Shown in pieces: positions 1-11,853 of a stretch of 64,000 nucleotides of DNA (positions are counted from its first letter, which is position 1; each line of letters opens with the position of its first letter). Below the pieces are notes generated by a model that saw only the letters and a program-made list of their open reading frames with translations, was not told the origin of the DNA and made no database searches. Position numbers and translations under genes: made by a program. The DNA comes from Sambucus nigra (taxonomy: Eukaryota > Streptophyta > Magnoliopsida > Dipsacales > Adoxaceae): positions 638,500,585 through 638,564,584 of the forward strand of contig OX422210.1 in assembly GCA_949130495.1 (NCBI GenBank). Reading direction: 5' to 3'.

Positions 1-152
1 AAACTCCTCGACATGGTCTTAGGTGGACTCCTATTCCTCCTAGGGCCTAATCGACTGAAAGGAGACACCCTACTCAGTCTTTCTAAAGCACTGGTTCTTT
101 CTGGAGAGAGGGTGATATGTTGATCAGTATCTGTAGCCCTTATTGACGAAGT

Positions 153-440
153 TCACCCAGGTTGATAAGAGAAATCATCAGACTCCTCATTACGACATGA
201 CTCAGTACGCCTGGATCGTGAAGAAAGTAAATAAGTTTGCCTCTGACCACTTTGCTGTCCTGAACGTGCAGGTGCACCGCCATGAAGGGTTTGTATGAGT
301 TGCCTCATTGTTTCTTGCATGGCAGTTTGTCCTTGAGCCAGATTCATCATAATCCCGGCTAGATCTGGAGGTGCAGAGGGATTCGGAGGATTTCCAGTAT
401 TTCCAGCGTTTCGATTGCTAGATTCTGGATTATCCGCCAT
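153..440 (-). pseudogene. N-terminal gag fragment of element E
   Basis: The frame starts with MADNPESSNRN, 44 bases after the PBS. The first 50 residues are rich in Asn, Pro, Ser and Gly, followed by a helical Gln/Met-rich stretch (LAQGQTAMQETMRQL), as in the variable N-terminus before the Retrotrans_gag domain. The frame stops at 153 after about 95 codons; the adjoining sequence down to base 1 keeps a similar composition in another frame, suggesting a frameshift or real stop. The catalytic part of the element is not in the window. An in-frame ATG further upstream (479) lies closer to the PBS, so 440 is a choice based on the gag-like N-terminus. Confidence 0.6.
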
Positions 441-483
441 TGATGATGAACGATTTTTGGTGAAAAATGATAGTAACAATCGC

Positions 484-501
484 TTCCCACAGACGGCGCC
501 A
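484..501 (-). other. Primer binding site of element E
   Basis: The minus strand reads TGGCGCCGTCTGTGGGAA three bases after the LTR end. This sequence type is common at this position in plant Tat/Athila-branch elements; I did not match it to a specific tRNA. Confidence 0.8.
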
Positions 502-504
502 ATC

Positions 505-1068
505 TGTTGATGTAAAAAATTAGATCTCTCTAATTATTCAATCACAGATAAATAAAATGAGACAAAGATTTTTAAAGTGGTTCAGCCTTATATGAATGGC
601 CTACGTCCACTGTTATGTTGTTGCTGAGTGTGTGGGAATTCTCGAGTACAAGTTCTCTCTCGAAATTCCGGTCCCTTTGAATGAGGGTGATACAAGGTAT
701 TTATAGCCCTTAGGCTGTATATGAAAGGGTTGATACATTAAATGATATACATATGAAAGGGTAATACATTTAATGCAGCGTGTGCGTCAAGATGATAAAC
801 ATTCAATGAATAGTTGAACTGTTGATTATCTGGCAATTAATGCTACGGCCGAGATGCAGCTCGGACCGCCTTAGTTGCTCGTTGCTCAGGAGTTCCTCGG
901 AGCGCTAGAGTACCTCGGAGTGCTAAAGTTCCTCGGTGTATCCTCGTTGCTCGGAGAGAACATGAGTTGGTCGGGGAAATGAACTTCCTCGTTGCTATTG
1001 TGCCACGTAGATTGACACGTGTCTTCGTATTATTCGTCCATATCAGCATATTAATTTTGGTATCAACA
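505..1068 (-). repeat. 5' LTR of element E (564 bp)
   Basis: The ends form the inverted pair TGTTGAT at 505 and ATCAACA ending at 1068. A TATA-like box (minus TATAAATAC) lies at 698-706. Upstream of it, at about 845-1000, are imperfect repeats of the type CCTCGGAGYGCTARAG and other CTCGG words, and a perfect palindromic G-box GACACGTGTC at 1014-1023. Confidence 0.85.
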
Positions 1069-1839
1069 CTGCTCACCATGAAGTAATGAAAACCCATGTC
1101 CAAAGACCCATGGACCTGTTGCAATTCGTGCATGAGGCTAGCTGCGAAATCAAATCTCCAAAATTGAGACCAAAAGCCATGACCCATTTCCAAATATGCC
1201 AATAAAAACCCATGACCACCATCTCCATTAATGTCCAAAACTAAGAAATTCAAGCTCCAAAAAGAGCCAAAGAGACCCATATGCGTATTTACATCGAAAT
1301 TCATGCTCAATTTCAGACCAAAGCCCTGAATTTCGAACGAAACCAAAACCCTAACATGGAACCAAAATCTCCATTTCAATTTGGAGTTTCCTGTAAAAGT
1401 GAAAGAGAAAAGGCATTGGAGGGAATTAAATAGATTGTTAAAATATTAATAAATTATTAGATTAAATAACTTATAATTCTTTTCCGATTAAAGGTCCGTG
1501 TTTCCTTCATTCAGACTCCGATTCGAGCACCGTTTACGGCCATTCGAAGCTTAACCCGAGACCTACAACTTCCATGAATTCTTCGGGCAAAAATCCCAAA
1601 GTGTGAAATTACCGAATTGTCCGTGAACGTGCGAATCGCAACGAAACTTTATCGAAACGTGCTCAAACTTCACACTAAGCACCGTAACACCTATAAAAGA
1701 TCAATAATACCTCAAATAAAATGTTAGCATATAAAATGGAGGTTGTGTGATTAACGAGCATAAATATAGCAATTACGGTACCCGAGGGGGCTAAAATGCA
1801 TAAGTTTGAGGGCATAAGTGCAAGATTTGGTATAAATCA
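1069..1839 (-). repeat. 3' LTR of element A, remaining part
   Basis: It aligns with the end of the intact LTR (6387-7155), including the terminal ATCA at 1836-1839. The missing part must lie left of the window beyond element E. Divergence from the intact copy is visible throughout by eye, so this is an old insertion. Confidence 0.8.
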
Positions 1840-1851
1840 CACCCCTAATTT
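1840..1851 (-). other. Polypurine tract of element A
   Basis: The minus strand reads AAATTAGGGGTG directly before the LTR start TGAT. It is short but at the required position. Confidence 0.6.
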
Positions 1852-3580
1852 ACACATTGCTAGTCCCTGGTAATGAAATTCAAAGAAATAAGAACTATAA
1901 GAAAATCACAAAACGGGAGATATATACAAAAGAGATAAAAGGTATAAGGCCACTTTCGTGGGTGAATGATTGCATTTAGCGTATGCAATAAGCCGTTAAA
2001 CCCCTAGGTTGCCCTAGTGGACGAGTGTTGTCTAGTGAGGATTTTCAGGAATGAAACCCACAAATATCATATGGTTTCCTTAAAATATGCCCAATCACAT
2101 GCGACACACCCGACAATAGCGAAAAAGATTCCATACACATTATTAGCAAAGCGAATGAATTCTCACAGAAGTCTGTATTATTAACATTATAGAATGAACC
2201 TCATAGAATTGAAACTTTAAAATGTGGGAGGGGAGCGAGCACATACAAAGTATGATTTGGCAAAAACTTAAATAAACCGAATAATAAACATTAAAGTGTG
2301 CATATAAGTCAATCCTCACCGGGCATTGCACTCAGCAAATGAAATCACTATGAATGAGAGGTAATAAACGGGACATGCAGGCATAAAGAGTAAATGTAAA
2401 TGAAAACTAGGATGCACACATGTCACAAATGAAGAACGCTATATATAAAATTAAAAATTGTAATCTCAAAGAAAGATACCACACATTAAAGGAGACGAAA
2501 TGCATTTTAACAGATTATCAAAACTATTTCAACTTTTAAATTAAATGCATCCTAAGATCACATAGGACTTGATAGGGTTATAATGTAGGCTAACATAGGC
2601 TACGAAACGAAGGATATGTATATATGGATTCAAAGTATTCGGGAATGAAAACTCGGGACAATGATAAATGCGGACAATAACGAAAATGGAAAACAAGTTC
2701 CATAATCAAGCATTAAATATAACGATTGGAGAGCAACAAGGATTATTGAACTATACATACACAATAGATACAAACTTTCTCCTTTCTTCTTTTTCACATG
2801 TTTTCTTTTCTTTTCTTTTTCACTTCTTTCTTTTCTTTACTTTTCACCCCTCATATGCCTAAATTGCAACCACAAAACAATAATATCATTCAATCCCAAG
2901 TAACATTCCAAACAATGGTATGGAAGGTAATAAGTATGGTATATAACTCCAATGTGGAGTTGGTATGAGATTTTTGGTTTATGAAATGAAAGGCTAATAT
3001 TTAGGCTCAAAGGGGTTGACAAGGGTAAACATAAAGTTTACGCAATTCTCGAGTCAATACAAACTTTGAAAATCATGCTCAAGTAATACATTTCAAGATA
3101 TAAACTCAATTAATGAACGATCAATGAAAGAAAAGTGAGATTACTAAAGAATTCAACATTTTCAATGAGGAAAGAATAGTATATACACTAACGATGAAAG
3201 GTACAAAGCCTACTCGGTGTAGGTATATACAATGCAACAAAACATTACCGAGTTGTAAAAATCTTAAACCAAATCAATAAAATAAGAAAAACGCATGTGC
3301 TCATGGGATTAAAGTTTAATTCATGAAGTTATTCATAATATCAATAATTAGGAATAAAGTTTGATAACTTCTAAAATCGAGAACATGCATCATTGGATTG
3401 TCTATTGGATCGGGTAATTATTAAAATTTATCATCGAAAACAAAGGAAAAATTCCCAACAAAGAAGAAAAAAGAAAGAAAATCTTTTTGAAAATTTTAAT
3501 TTTTTACAAGAAAAGCATTCTTGGAAATAAAATGTAATCAAATCAAAGAAACTACTAATGAATGGATAGAATATCCCACA
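1852..3580 (-). other. Non-coding 3' region of element A
   Basis: No conserved coding frame was recognised. It is AT-rich with a pyrimidine-rich stretch (TTTCTTTTCTTTT type) at about 2775-2850. Short frames here have no recognisable motif. Confidence 0.5.
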
Positions 3581-3599
3581 CCCCCTAACTTAAAACCTG

Positions 3600-3615
3600 A
3601 CATTGTCCTCAATGT
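3600..3615 (-). other. Hairpin motif ACATTGAGGACAATGT of element A
   Basis: On the minus strand this is a 6-bp stem around the loop AGGA, followed by a TTTTAAGTTAGGGGGTG purine block. The same 16 bases occur at 50542-50557 in element D, there followed by a TTTGGGGTGG block. I know this block as a common sequence after pol in Athila-like elements. Confidence 0.7.
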
Positions 3616-3841
3616 TAATTAAGGACCAAGTTAAAGAGAGGAAACGAGCGATATTACCCCAAAAGGAGCGATCTCGTGAAAGTACAAGTCCAATAATTCT
3701 ACAAAACTTGTTAGTACCAAAGCATAACAAAAAGAAAGAATAAATATTTTAACTAATTACACTAGACTATAAGTAAGAATAAAGAAGAAAAATAAAGAAA
3801 ATAATAACTAACTATTTACAACCAACAATTTTAACTTCTAA

Positions 3842-4592
3842 TTAACTATACACTAAAAGTTGAAATTTTTGAGGGTCCACCCAAAATATGATTTGGATTT
3901 GAAAGATCCACGGCGGACCCTCCCTCTCGTGCATGCCTCCTGGAAAATAGGAACTCCGTTTGAACAACGAAAGGCACGTGTAAGGCGTAAGAAATGAACC
4001 ATCCCCAATTAAAATTTTTGGCGAGAGGATGGGGGATTTGGATAAGACGGGTGACAAATACACATGGGGGCCAAGAAAAATTGAATGATCTTCCAATGAT
4101 TTAGCAAGTGGAATGGGAGGTGGCACACATGGAGGCAAAAATGCCTTCATGGAAAGCAACTCGAGCAAGTAATCCTCGTCGGTGAATGGGTTAAACGTTT
4201 TAAATTATGGCATCGATTCATCGGGTACTTGTTATGGTGCGATAATGGAGAATGAAAAGGGGGAGGAAAGAAATTGAAACTCAAGAGATGAGTCATCATC
4301 GCTTGAAGATTGAGTAAGAAATCATTTGATTGCAAATGGATACTACATCCATTTCATCCTCACTTTCATTCTCCATTAAAATTTGGTCCAAGTCAAGAAT
4401 GGTTTGTTCCAAAGTAGGCGCAAAGTCTTCATTTGGTTCAAAACATTTCTCGACTTCAAAAGTTTCGAAAGAAAAATCATCGTCGGATTCAAATAATAAA
4501 TCTAATTCATGTTCCCTCAAACTATTTTCTTCCCGATAACGGTCTTCATACCTCTCACTCTCAAGAATGAGCAAACCCTTACCAAAAGTCAT
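3842..4592 (-). pseudogene. Unidentified coding remnants inside element A
   Basis: Three adjoining minus-strand frames (4296-4592, 4147-4335, 3842-4168) lie between the PBS and the ACATTGAGGACAATGT motif. The first is very acidic (Glu/Asp-rich, FESDDDFSFETFEVEK). The last ends in an aromatic stretch with EGPPWIFQIQIIFWVDPQ. I recognise no enzyme domain. They may be a degraded Athila extra ORF or the rest of gag. Function unknown. Confidence 0.4.
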
Positions 4593-5080
4593 AGGTCGGG
4601 GTGCGGATTCTTGGAAATGAGAAGTTTGAAAATATTATCGAAACTTTACTCAAACTCATTATCATAAGAATTTTGAAAACTATTGCAATTCGTTTCAAAT
4701 TTCCTATTATAAGGAATTGGAGGCCCAAAATCGTTATCATCATCCTCAAAATACACGCACTCCAAAGCTCGACTTTTGTTATACTCACCCAAAGATATTT
4801 TTGAATTTGAAATTTTTTTGGGACTCTAAGTATTGACTAAAAGTCATAGGTTTACGAGGATTTTAAGAATTATCATAATGATTACCGAAAGATTGTAATA
4901 AGACATGCTTACCCCAAAGATGGCTCGAAGTGGCGAATTCCACAAAGTGATGCGCGACCGAAAAATTCAAGCAGTTCTTGGCACTCAAACGTAGAAGTCC
5001 TACAAAAATGTTAGGCAAAAAATACAAATAGAAAGAAAGTATTACGAAATACTAAATCAAATAAATTCTAAAACATCAAG
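4593..5080 (-). other. 5' leader of element A
   Basis: Between the PBS and the first acidic frame there is no recognisable gag. The region is AT-rich and contains only short frames on both strands. Confidence 0.45.
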
Positions 5081-5098
5081 TCCCCAACAACGATGCCA
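5081..5098 (-). other. Primer binding site of element A (mutated)
   Basis: The minus strand reads TGGCATCGTTGTTGGGGA, two bases from the LTR. It is close to the usual Athila-type TGGCGCCGTTG(C)CGGGGA, differing by G-to-A and C-to-T type changes consistent with cytosine deamination. Confidence 0.8.
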
Positions 5099-5100
5099 TT

Positions 5101-7155
5101 TGATAGGTTGGGTTTCGCCGTGGCGCGAGAGTCACCTGCGCGCCGATCGTTTTATTTTTGGCTCACCAACTCTATATAAAAACCTAATTTATGACTACAC
5201 TATTTTAAGGGACTATAGTGGCCAGTCCGGGTATCGAATCCACAGAGACGAGTTGCTAAACTTTGATTGGTTTATTACTTCTAAAATAAAAGTGTAAAAG
5301 GTATTGCTAACAAAAAGGAAAAGATAAATAAAGAGAAAAGATTATACTAGGCAAATGTAAAAAAAGCTATGTTAACAAAGCGAATAAAAACTATAAGTTG
5401 CGTTGAATATCCCTCACCTCGAGTTAATTGGTATAAATGGTTACATGGGCTCACGAGTTATTAAGATTGCGTCTCGTTTCGACAGTTAATTAAACCCAGA
5501 GTTGTCACACACCTAGATTCGCATAAAAGTCTAATAAGATTTTGGCGTCAACAAATACCCCAGAAATTATGCACGCAAGGTCATAAATACGGAGCGTACA
5601 TGATATACCCCGTTAAATCTCCTAGGCGTAATAACTAGGACAATCCACTCGAAATAAACACGTAAAACTCCATAACCAAAGCAAAGCAACCAATCAACCC
5701 TTAGGTGAGTTCAATCCAACACAACCTAGACTAAATTAGCTAGAAAGCATGGTAAAAGCGCATCTTTAAAGAAAGCGATAAATCTACACTACAAAGCACG
5801 TAAATAAAGCATGTAAATAAAGCAAGAAATAAAAATAATGGAACTTGGATTGATGAAGAAGATGATGGCTAGTGTTCTTACACAACCGCGAGGGGAAAAC
5901 CCCTCTATACGAGCAAACCCTAGGAGGGAGAAAATGGCACACCCAAAATATCTCCAAAACCTAGCTCCCAAAACAAACCCTAAACTAAATAATCTATTAT
6001 TACAAGATATCTCTTAAAAATGAGATATATTTTCTATTTATACTAAGTTGGGAAAAGGAAAGAAAGAAAAAGAAAAAAGAAATGAAAAGGGGAAAAGCTT
6101 AAACTAAGGAATAATAGAAAAGGAAAGAAGAAAAAAAAATAAAAAAAGAGGGAAAGAAGCAAAAAGATCTCGGCCAAACTACAAGGGACCGGTCGACCGC
6201 AGCAAAACCACTCGACTGGGTGAATAGTAAGGGAGCACACTAGTTCGAGTCCAAGGCTAATTGGAAAAATCCGATCGACCGGGGTCCCAAGGCCAGTTGA
6301 TCGGCGATGATAGCAGCGCAGCCCCAATGTTCTACTATTTGCACAAACCGAAACCCATCTTTTCTATGGCTAACACCATCATAGACCTGCTCATCATGGA
6401 GTATTGAAAACCCATGTCCAAAGACCCATGGCCTGCTACAATTCGTGCATGAGTCCAACTGCGAAATCAAATCTCCGAAAATGAGACCAAAAGCCATGAC
6501 CCATTTCCAAATATGCCAACAAAAACCCATGACCACCATCTCCATTAATGGCTAAAGCCAAGAAATCCAAGTTCCAAAAATAGCCAAAGAGATCCATATG
6601 CGTATTTACATTGAAATACATGCTCAATTTCATACCTAGACCCCGAATTTCGAACGAGAAAAACTCGAGCATAGAACTAAAATTTCCATTTCAATTTGGA
6701 CTTTCCTGCAAAAGTGAAACAGAAAAGGACATGGAGGGAATTAAATAGATTGTTAAAATATTAATAAAATATTAGATTAAATAACTTATAATTCTTTTCC
6801 TATTAAAGGTTCGTGTTTCCTTCATCTGGACTCCGATTAGAGCACCATTTATGGCCACACGAAGATTTGCTCGAGACCTACAACTTTTGTGAATTCATCG
6901 GGTCAAAATCCCAAAGTGTTAAATTACCGAATTGCCCCTAAATGTGCGAATCGAGAAGAAACTTTATCGAAACGTGCTCAAACTTCACACTAAGCATCGT
7001 AACACCTATAAAAGCTTAATAATACCTCAAATAATATGTTAGCATATAAAAGAAAGGTTGTCTAATTAACGACATAAATATAGCAATTATGGTACCCGAG
7101 GGCGCTAAAATGCATACGTTCGAGGGCATAAATGTGCAAGATTCGATACGAATCA
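5101..7155 (-). repeat. 5' LTR of element A (2055 bp)
   Basis: Starts TGATAGG at 5101 and ends AATCA at 7155. Near the PBS end it has the block typical of Athila LTRs (GGATTCGATACCCGGAC on minus, around 5220-5240). A TATA-like box (minus TATAAATAG) lies at 6034-6042. Upstream of it, at 6185-6310, is a cluster of GACCGGTCGACC / CGATCGACCGG palindrome-like words. A purine-rich tract fills about 6050-6165. Confidence 0.85.
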
Positions 7156-7160
7156 AAAAT

Positions 7161-9142
7161 CGATTGCCGTGATTGTATTGATTATCAAAATTTAAATGTC
7201 TCCACTTAAAAAGTTTATTTTTGGCTCTCATTCATTGATTAAATGCTTAAATGTCTATCATGCCTTGCTTACTATTATTTTCTTGATAGGTATTTAGGGT
7301 ACAACAATATCCGTATCGCCCCAAAAGATCAAAGAAAGACAACTTTGATTTGTCCATTTGGCACCTGTGCTTACTCTCGCATGCCGTTTGTCCTTTGCAG
7401 CACACCAACGACCTTTCAAAGGTGTATGACTAGTATATTTAGTGACATAGGTCTTTATGGATGATTTTTCCAGCTTCGGATCATGTTTTGATTAATGCCT
7501 ATCTCACTTAACTAATGTACAAGAGCGATGTTAAGAGAATAAATTAGTCCTCAAGTGGGAAAAATTTCATTTCATGGTGAAAAAAAGCATTATTTTAGGT
7601 CCCGTTATCTCTAGTTGTAGTCTTGAAGTTGATAAAGTAAAAATCAATTGATTTTCACTCTTATAATATATAAGTCTGTTAAAGACATCCGTTCCTTCTT
7701 ATGACATTCGGGCTTCTACCGACACTTAATTAAAGATTTTTCCCAAATTACTTGTCCTTTAACAACCCTTGTATCAAAAGGTATACCATTTATCTTTGAT
7801 GTCATGTGTGTTATTTCTTTTGAGCGCCTTAAAGCCGATCTCATTTCTTCTTCGATCATCCAAACTTTTGATTGGTCTCTCCCTTTTGAGATTATGTGCG
7901 ATGCTTCTGATTTTCCCTTTGTAGCAGTGGTAGATCAAAGGGTTAATAAGTGCCCTCATGTTATCTATTATGCTAGCAGAACCATCCATGATTCTCAATT
8001 GAAATGTATGACCACCAAAAAGAGTTATTAACAATCGTCTTTTCCCTTGATAAGTTTCTATTTTATTTCATAGGTTCCCCCATCATCGTGTACACTGATA
8101 ATGCTTCCTTCGACACATTCTTCATAAAAATGATTCTAAACCATGATTGATACAATGGATTCTCTTACTCCAAGAGTTCAACCTTGAAATTCGTGATAAA
8201 AAACTTTCTAAATATGTTGTGGCAGACCATCTCTCCCGCATTACTGTTGCATCTGATAGTGATCACGTGCCTATTTTCGAGTCATTTCATGATGAGAAAC
8301 TTTTTGCTATCTCTGTCTCACCATGGTATGCTGGCATTGTGAATTTACTTATTGCCAACTAAGTACCCGATCATTAGTCAAAACAGGATAAATCCAAATT
8401 CATGGCCAGTATAAAGTATTACTCATGGGATGACCTATTTATTTTTATATATTGCCCAAATCAAGTCATTCGCTGTTGTGTTCCCGAAAATAAATAAATC
8501 AACATTTTGTCCTTTTGTCATGATGGTGCTTGTAGTTGCTACTTTCGCCATAAAAAGACTGTCGTAAAGATTTTACAAAGCGGTTGTTATTGTCCCACTC
8601 TTTTTTGAGATGCCCAGCGACATTGTCAAACTTGTTCCAAATGCCAACACTTTGGACGTATGTCTTGACGACACATGATGCCTCTCACACTCATCCTCAT
8701 CATTAAAGTCTTTAATGTATGGGGTATCGATTTTATAGGACCATTTATCTCTTCTCATGGTTTCTAATATATTCTTGTTGCAGTTGATTATGTCTCCAAA
8801 TGGATAGAAAAAATATCATGTCGAACCAATAACCATCGCGTTATGGTTAACCTCCTTAAGGAGTATATCTTTCCCACTTTTGTACCCCTAAAAATATCAT
8901 TAGTGACGTGGGTAAACATTATAATAATAGAGTCTTTGAACACCTTGTCAAAACGTATGGTGTTACCTATAAGGTTGGTCTCTTTTATCATCCTTAGACG
9001 AGTGGTCAAGTTGAGGTTTCCAAACAAGAAATCAAGCAAATTCATGAAAAGATCGTCAATCCAAATCAAAAGGATTGTTCCTTATGCTTGAATGACACAT
9101 TGTAGGCATATTGTATCGCTTATAAGACTCTAATTGGTATAG
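7161..9142 (+). pseudogene. RT-RNase H-integrase remnant of element D
   Basis: Order as in Ty3/gypsy pol. RT: CIDYQNLN (about 7175), YLGYNNIRIAPKDQRKTT and CPFGTCAYSRMPF (7285-7400), where Gly-to-Leu and similar changes mark decay. RNase H: SFERLKADLISSSII, then MCDASDFPF and HVIYYASRTIHD (7815-7990), then WILLLQEFNLEIRDKK and VVADHLSRI (8155-8245). Integrase: HCQTCSKCQHFGRM zinc region (about 8615-8665), VWGIDFIGPF (8720-8750) and a decayed catalytic core to 9142. Many stops and frameshifts; no open frame longer than about 90 codons. It would have made the replication and integration enzymes of the element. Confidence 0.85.
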
Positions 9143-11838
9143 TGTAAAACCCCATATTTTTAATGATTTAAATAATTATGGGATTAATTTAATTAAAATG
9201 TGAGAATTTAATTATTAAATTAATCTGGATTTAAAAATAAATATTAACTAGCGTGCCAAGGCTTAATACTTATTGAGTTAATATTACCATGTGATATGTA
9301 ATATGGAACTATACACTTTGATAAATTGTCGAGAGTGAATATTATGACAGTTTGATAATTTAAGTCTAACACGCGTCTGAGTCGTATCGGGACTAATTGA
9401 ATGGAATATAAAGATAAATTATTTTATGTAACTCATATGGTAATTTTGAGTGCACCGTTGAGTCCGGGAGGGTCAAGATAGTCAGAAAACTCTACCCGTG
9501 TATTTTATTAGGACTCTGGGAGATTTTAGGCCAAACCGGTAGGTAGTTTGGGAATTTGGACTTTTGGGAAAATTAAATGGACAAAAATTAGAGAATAATT
9601 ATATCATCTACGAGAGTTCCATTATGGTTAAGTTACACAAAAATCAAGAACGACCATAGAGGGTGTGAGGGAGAACCGAATTCCAAGAGGGAAGGCCGGA
9701 TTATCCTCACCTTGCACAACCGTGACCACCAACGCGTAGATCGAGAAGAGAGGAACGCGTCCATACCAACATCACCAAAGAATTCAGACCTTCAATTTAA
9801 GGCAAGTGTTTATTACTTGTTTTCTTTATCAATAATCATACTCATGTTAGAGTAGGTGAAATTAACCATTGATTTACATGTTAATTGGGTGGAAATTGGA
9901 GTTTAAATGATGAATCGAGATTGGGTTAATTAGTTGCTGATATTCCTTCAAGTATGTAGAGGTTAAACTACAAAATTTAATCATGTATTGATGAAAGAAT
10001 CTGGGTTGATTAGGTTCTTTAATTGAAATTCTGGAAATTAGGGTTCATGTGAATTAATTTGGGGTTTTTATATAATTATGATGATTAATGACGAATTAAG
10101 GATCCTAAGATGTTAGGAATGACTTATAATCTGTTATGTGTTAATGGGTATTGATGATGAGGTGTTGGGGATTGAATCTTAGAGGTTTGTAGGTTCTAAA
10201 ATGGTGAAAAATGCTGGAAATCTGGGCAGGAAGAGGAACAGTGCAATCTCGCGCAAAGTCGCGCGATGTAGTCTCTCGAACAACACGTGGTAGTCGTTCA
10301 AACGACATGCCATATGGTTCAAGCAACATAGAGAATTTTTGTGAATTTTCTTTGAGTCCAAATTTGGGTTTATCGGGTTCTTGGAGTGAGAGAAAGTGTC
10401 CGATAATAAACTTAAATAAGAAAGGATTTCAAGAAAAGTATGTGAGGCTTAATACTTTAATTAATTCGGTATAGAGAGAATGTACCTTGGAGACTATGAG
10501 AGAGATAGTAATCTAAATATTTATACTATACGTAGTCTTGAGATTAAAATACGTATGAGGAGTATATATGTAGGTTGGAGAAATACATATAAATTATAAT
10601 AGGATGTGTGTATGCCTATTATGTGATATTATTGTTAAGAGCACTAATGGGTGATAACCCAGGGGTGCAAGAATCTTATTGTTAAGTGCACTAATGAGTG
10701 ATAACTTAGGGGTGCAGGGATTCCATTGTTAAGTGTACTAATGGGTGGTAACCCGGGGGTACAAGATTATGGTTATAGGTGCACTAATGGATGATAATCC
10801 GGGGGTGCAGTATTATTATGGTTAGTCGCGCTAATGGGTCTTAGCCCCGGGGCGCAGTATTAGAATATATATATATATATATATATATAGGGAAGATGTG
10901 ACTATATGTATATATACGTAAACTTGTGAATCATTCTACTGTGTATAGTTAGTAGAGATGAAAATGTTGATATATAAAATAAATCCTAAGAGTATAATTA
11001 ATTTATTATGAAAACGAGAAAACATATTAATTTGCTGTTCGACATAGGCTAATTTGAAAGCGTATTGTATGGGCGATACGTGTATACTATTGGTGAGTAT
11101 AAATACTATTATAATGACTTCAGACTATTATACTGGGTGGTGTAACTAGGGGGAAAATTAGATGCAGGTTTGGCGTGCATAATAGATGAGAAGTGAGAAG
11201 CTCATGTGAGAGTTCGATAACTAACATGCGTATAAGACTTGTTTTAAGAACCAGTTTTGAATACTTGCTAAATCATTTTTAAACCTCGGGCCCTGACCCG
11301 TTTATTGCATCTCTTATCTCTTTTTCTATATGTATATTATACCAGGTGCTCAGCCGCAGGGGTACCAGAATTAGCGATTGGATTGACAGACGTGCTACAG
11401 CTAATGTGGAAGCTGTAGGTCCTTGCAGTAGACACAATCTATTCTTTTCATTCTGTTTCTCTTAGTCTTCCTATTTAGGGCATGTGTCGCCCGCTTTTTG
11501 TCTTTTACCAAAGACATTATATTTAGTTTCTTTCATGGTTTGGAGTTTTGAACTGGGACGTTTTACCCAGTCTTATTTATTTCCGTATTAAATTCTTGTT
11601 GAGCACTTATTATTCCTATGTATGGCGAATGGTTTATAATTTAATTTTGTAATCTTGTGGTTAAATGGTTTTATTAAAAAGGTAAAATGTTTTGACATTT
11701 AGCGTAATTATATTATAGGTGATTAATATGGATTATATTATTTTCGACAGTGATGCTAAGAATGAACCGACCGTATATCCTGTTTTAAAATTTGGTAAAG
11801 GACTGATCACCCTATATTTAATTGGGCGGGGTGTCACA
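9143..11838 (+). repeat. 5' LTR of element B (2696 bp)
   Basis: TGTAAAACCCC to GTGTCACA, followed by the tRNA-Met PBS. Holds a GC palindrome cluster (10246-10320), a five-unit hairpin array (10639-10860), then an AT dinucleotide tract (about 10865-10889). Compared with the two other LTR copies it lacks one hairpin unit, about 30 bases of the GC cluster and a short CACCCCGTAGGG-type segment near 9527. Confidence 0.9.
10639..10860 (+). repeat. Hairpin array in the 5' LTR of B (5 units)
   Basis: Units of about 45 bp, each GTGCACTAAT + GGGTGATAACCC + GGGGGTGCA. Outer arms pair GCAC/GTGC, inner arms pair GGGT/ACCC around GATA. In other units the outer pair is GTAC/GTAC or GCGC/GCGC and the inner pair GGAT/ATCC or GAGT/ACTT (G-U), so both arms change together. 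The A/T-rich spacers between units vary. Confidence 0.85.
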
Positions 11839-11840
11839 TG

Positions 11841-11853
11841 TGGTATCAGAGCA
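11841..11853 (+). other. Primer binding site of element B
   Basis: TGGTATCAGAGCA, two bases after the LTR, is complementary to the 3' end of initiator tRNA-Met as in most plant copia and many gypsy elements. Confidence 0.9.

Larger units (their letters stand above)
1..1068 (-). mobile_element. Element E: 5' end of a Tat-type Ty3/gypsy retrotransposon
   Basis: On the minus strand the order is LTR (505-1068), primer binding site (484-501), then a gag start, with the rest beyond the left window edge. It is inserted in the 3' LTR of element A: the bases from 1069 on align with the intact A LTR from 6387 on. The left flank lies outside the window, so the target-site duplication cannot be verified. 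The Tat/Athila-branch assignment rests on the PBS type and gag start only, because no pol domain is visible. Confidence 0.8.
1069..7155 (-). mobile_element. Element A: pol-less Athila-derived LTR retrotransposon
   Basis: Minus-strand order: 5' LTR 5101-7155, PBS 5081-5098, internal region 1840-5100, PPT 1840-1851, 3' LTR from 1839 leftward. The 3' LTR is interrupted at 1069 by element E. The two LTR copies align along 1069-1839 and 6387-7155. The internal region is only 3.26 kb and holds no protease, RT, RNase H or integrase, so it is a non-autonomous or deleted Athila derivative. It is inserted in the RT-coding region of element D: RT-like coding on the plus strand begins immediately right of 7155. 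Confidence 0.8.

Noticed and set aside
843..1379. 178-codon frame on minus and its relatives at 6240-6672
   Set aside because: They are LTR sequence of element A (the first crosses the E/A boundary); similarity between them is LTR-LTR identity, not a protein family.
7156..9142. Endogenous pararetrovirus origin of the RT fragment
   Set aside because: It carries integrase motifs, and the same element has a PPT region and an LTR downstream; motifs fit Athila-type Ty3/gypsy.
10639..10860. CRISPR-like or integron-like repeats
   Set aside because: The constant parts are short linkers and the variable parts are palindromes inside an LTR; no cas or integrase context.
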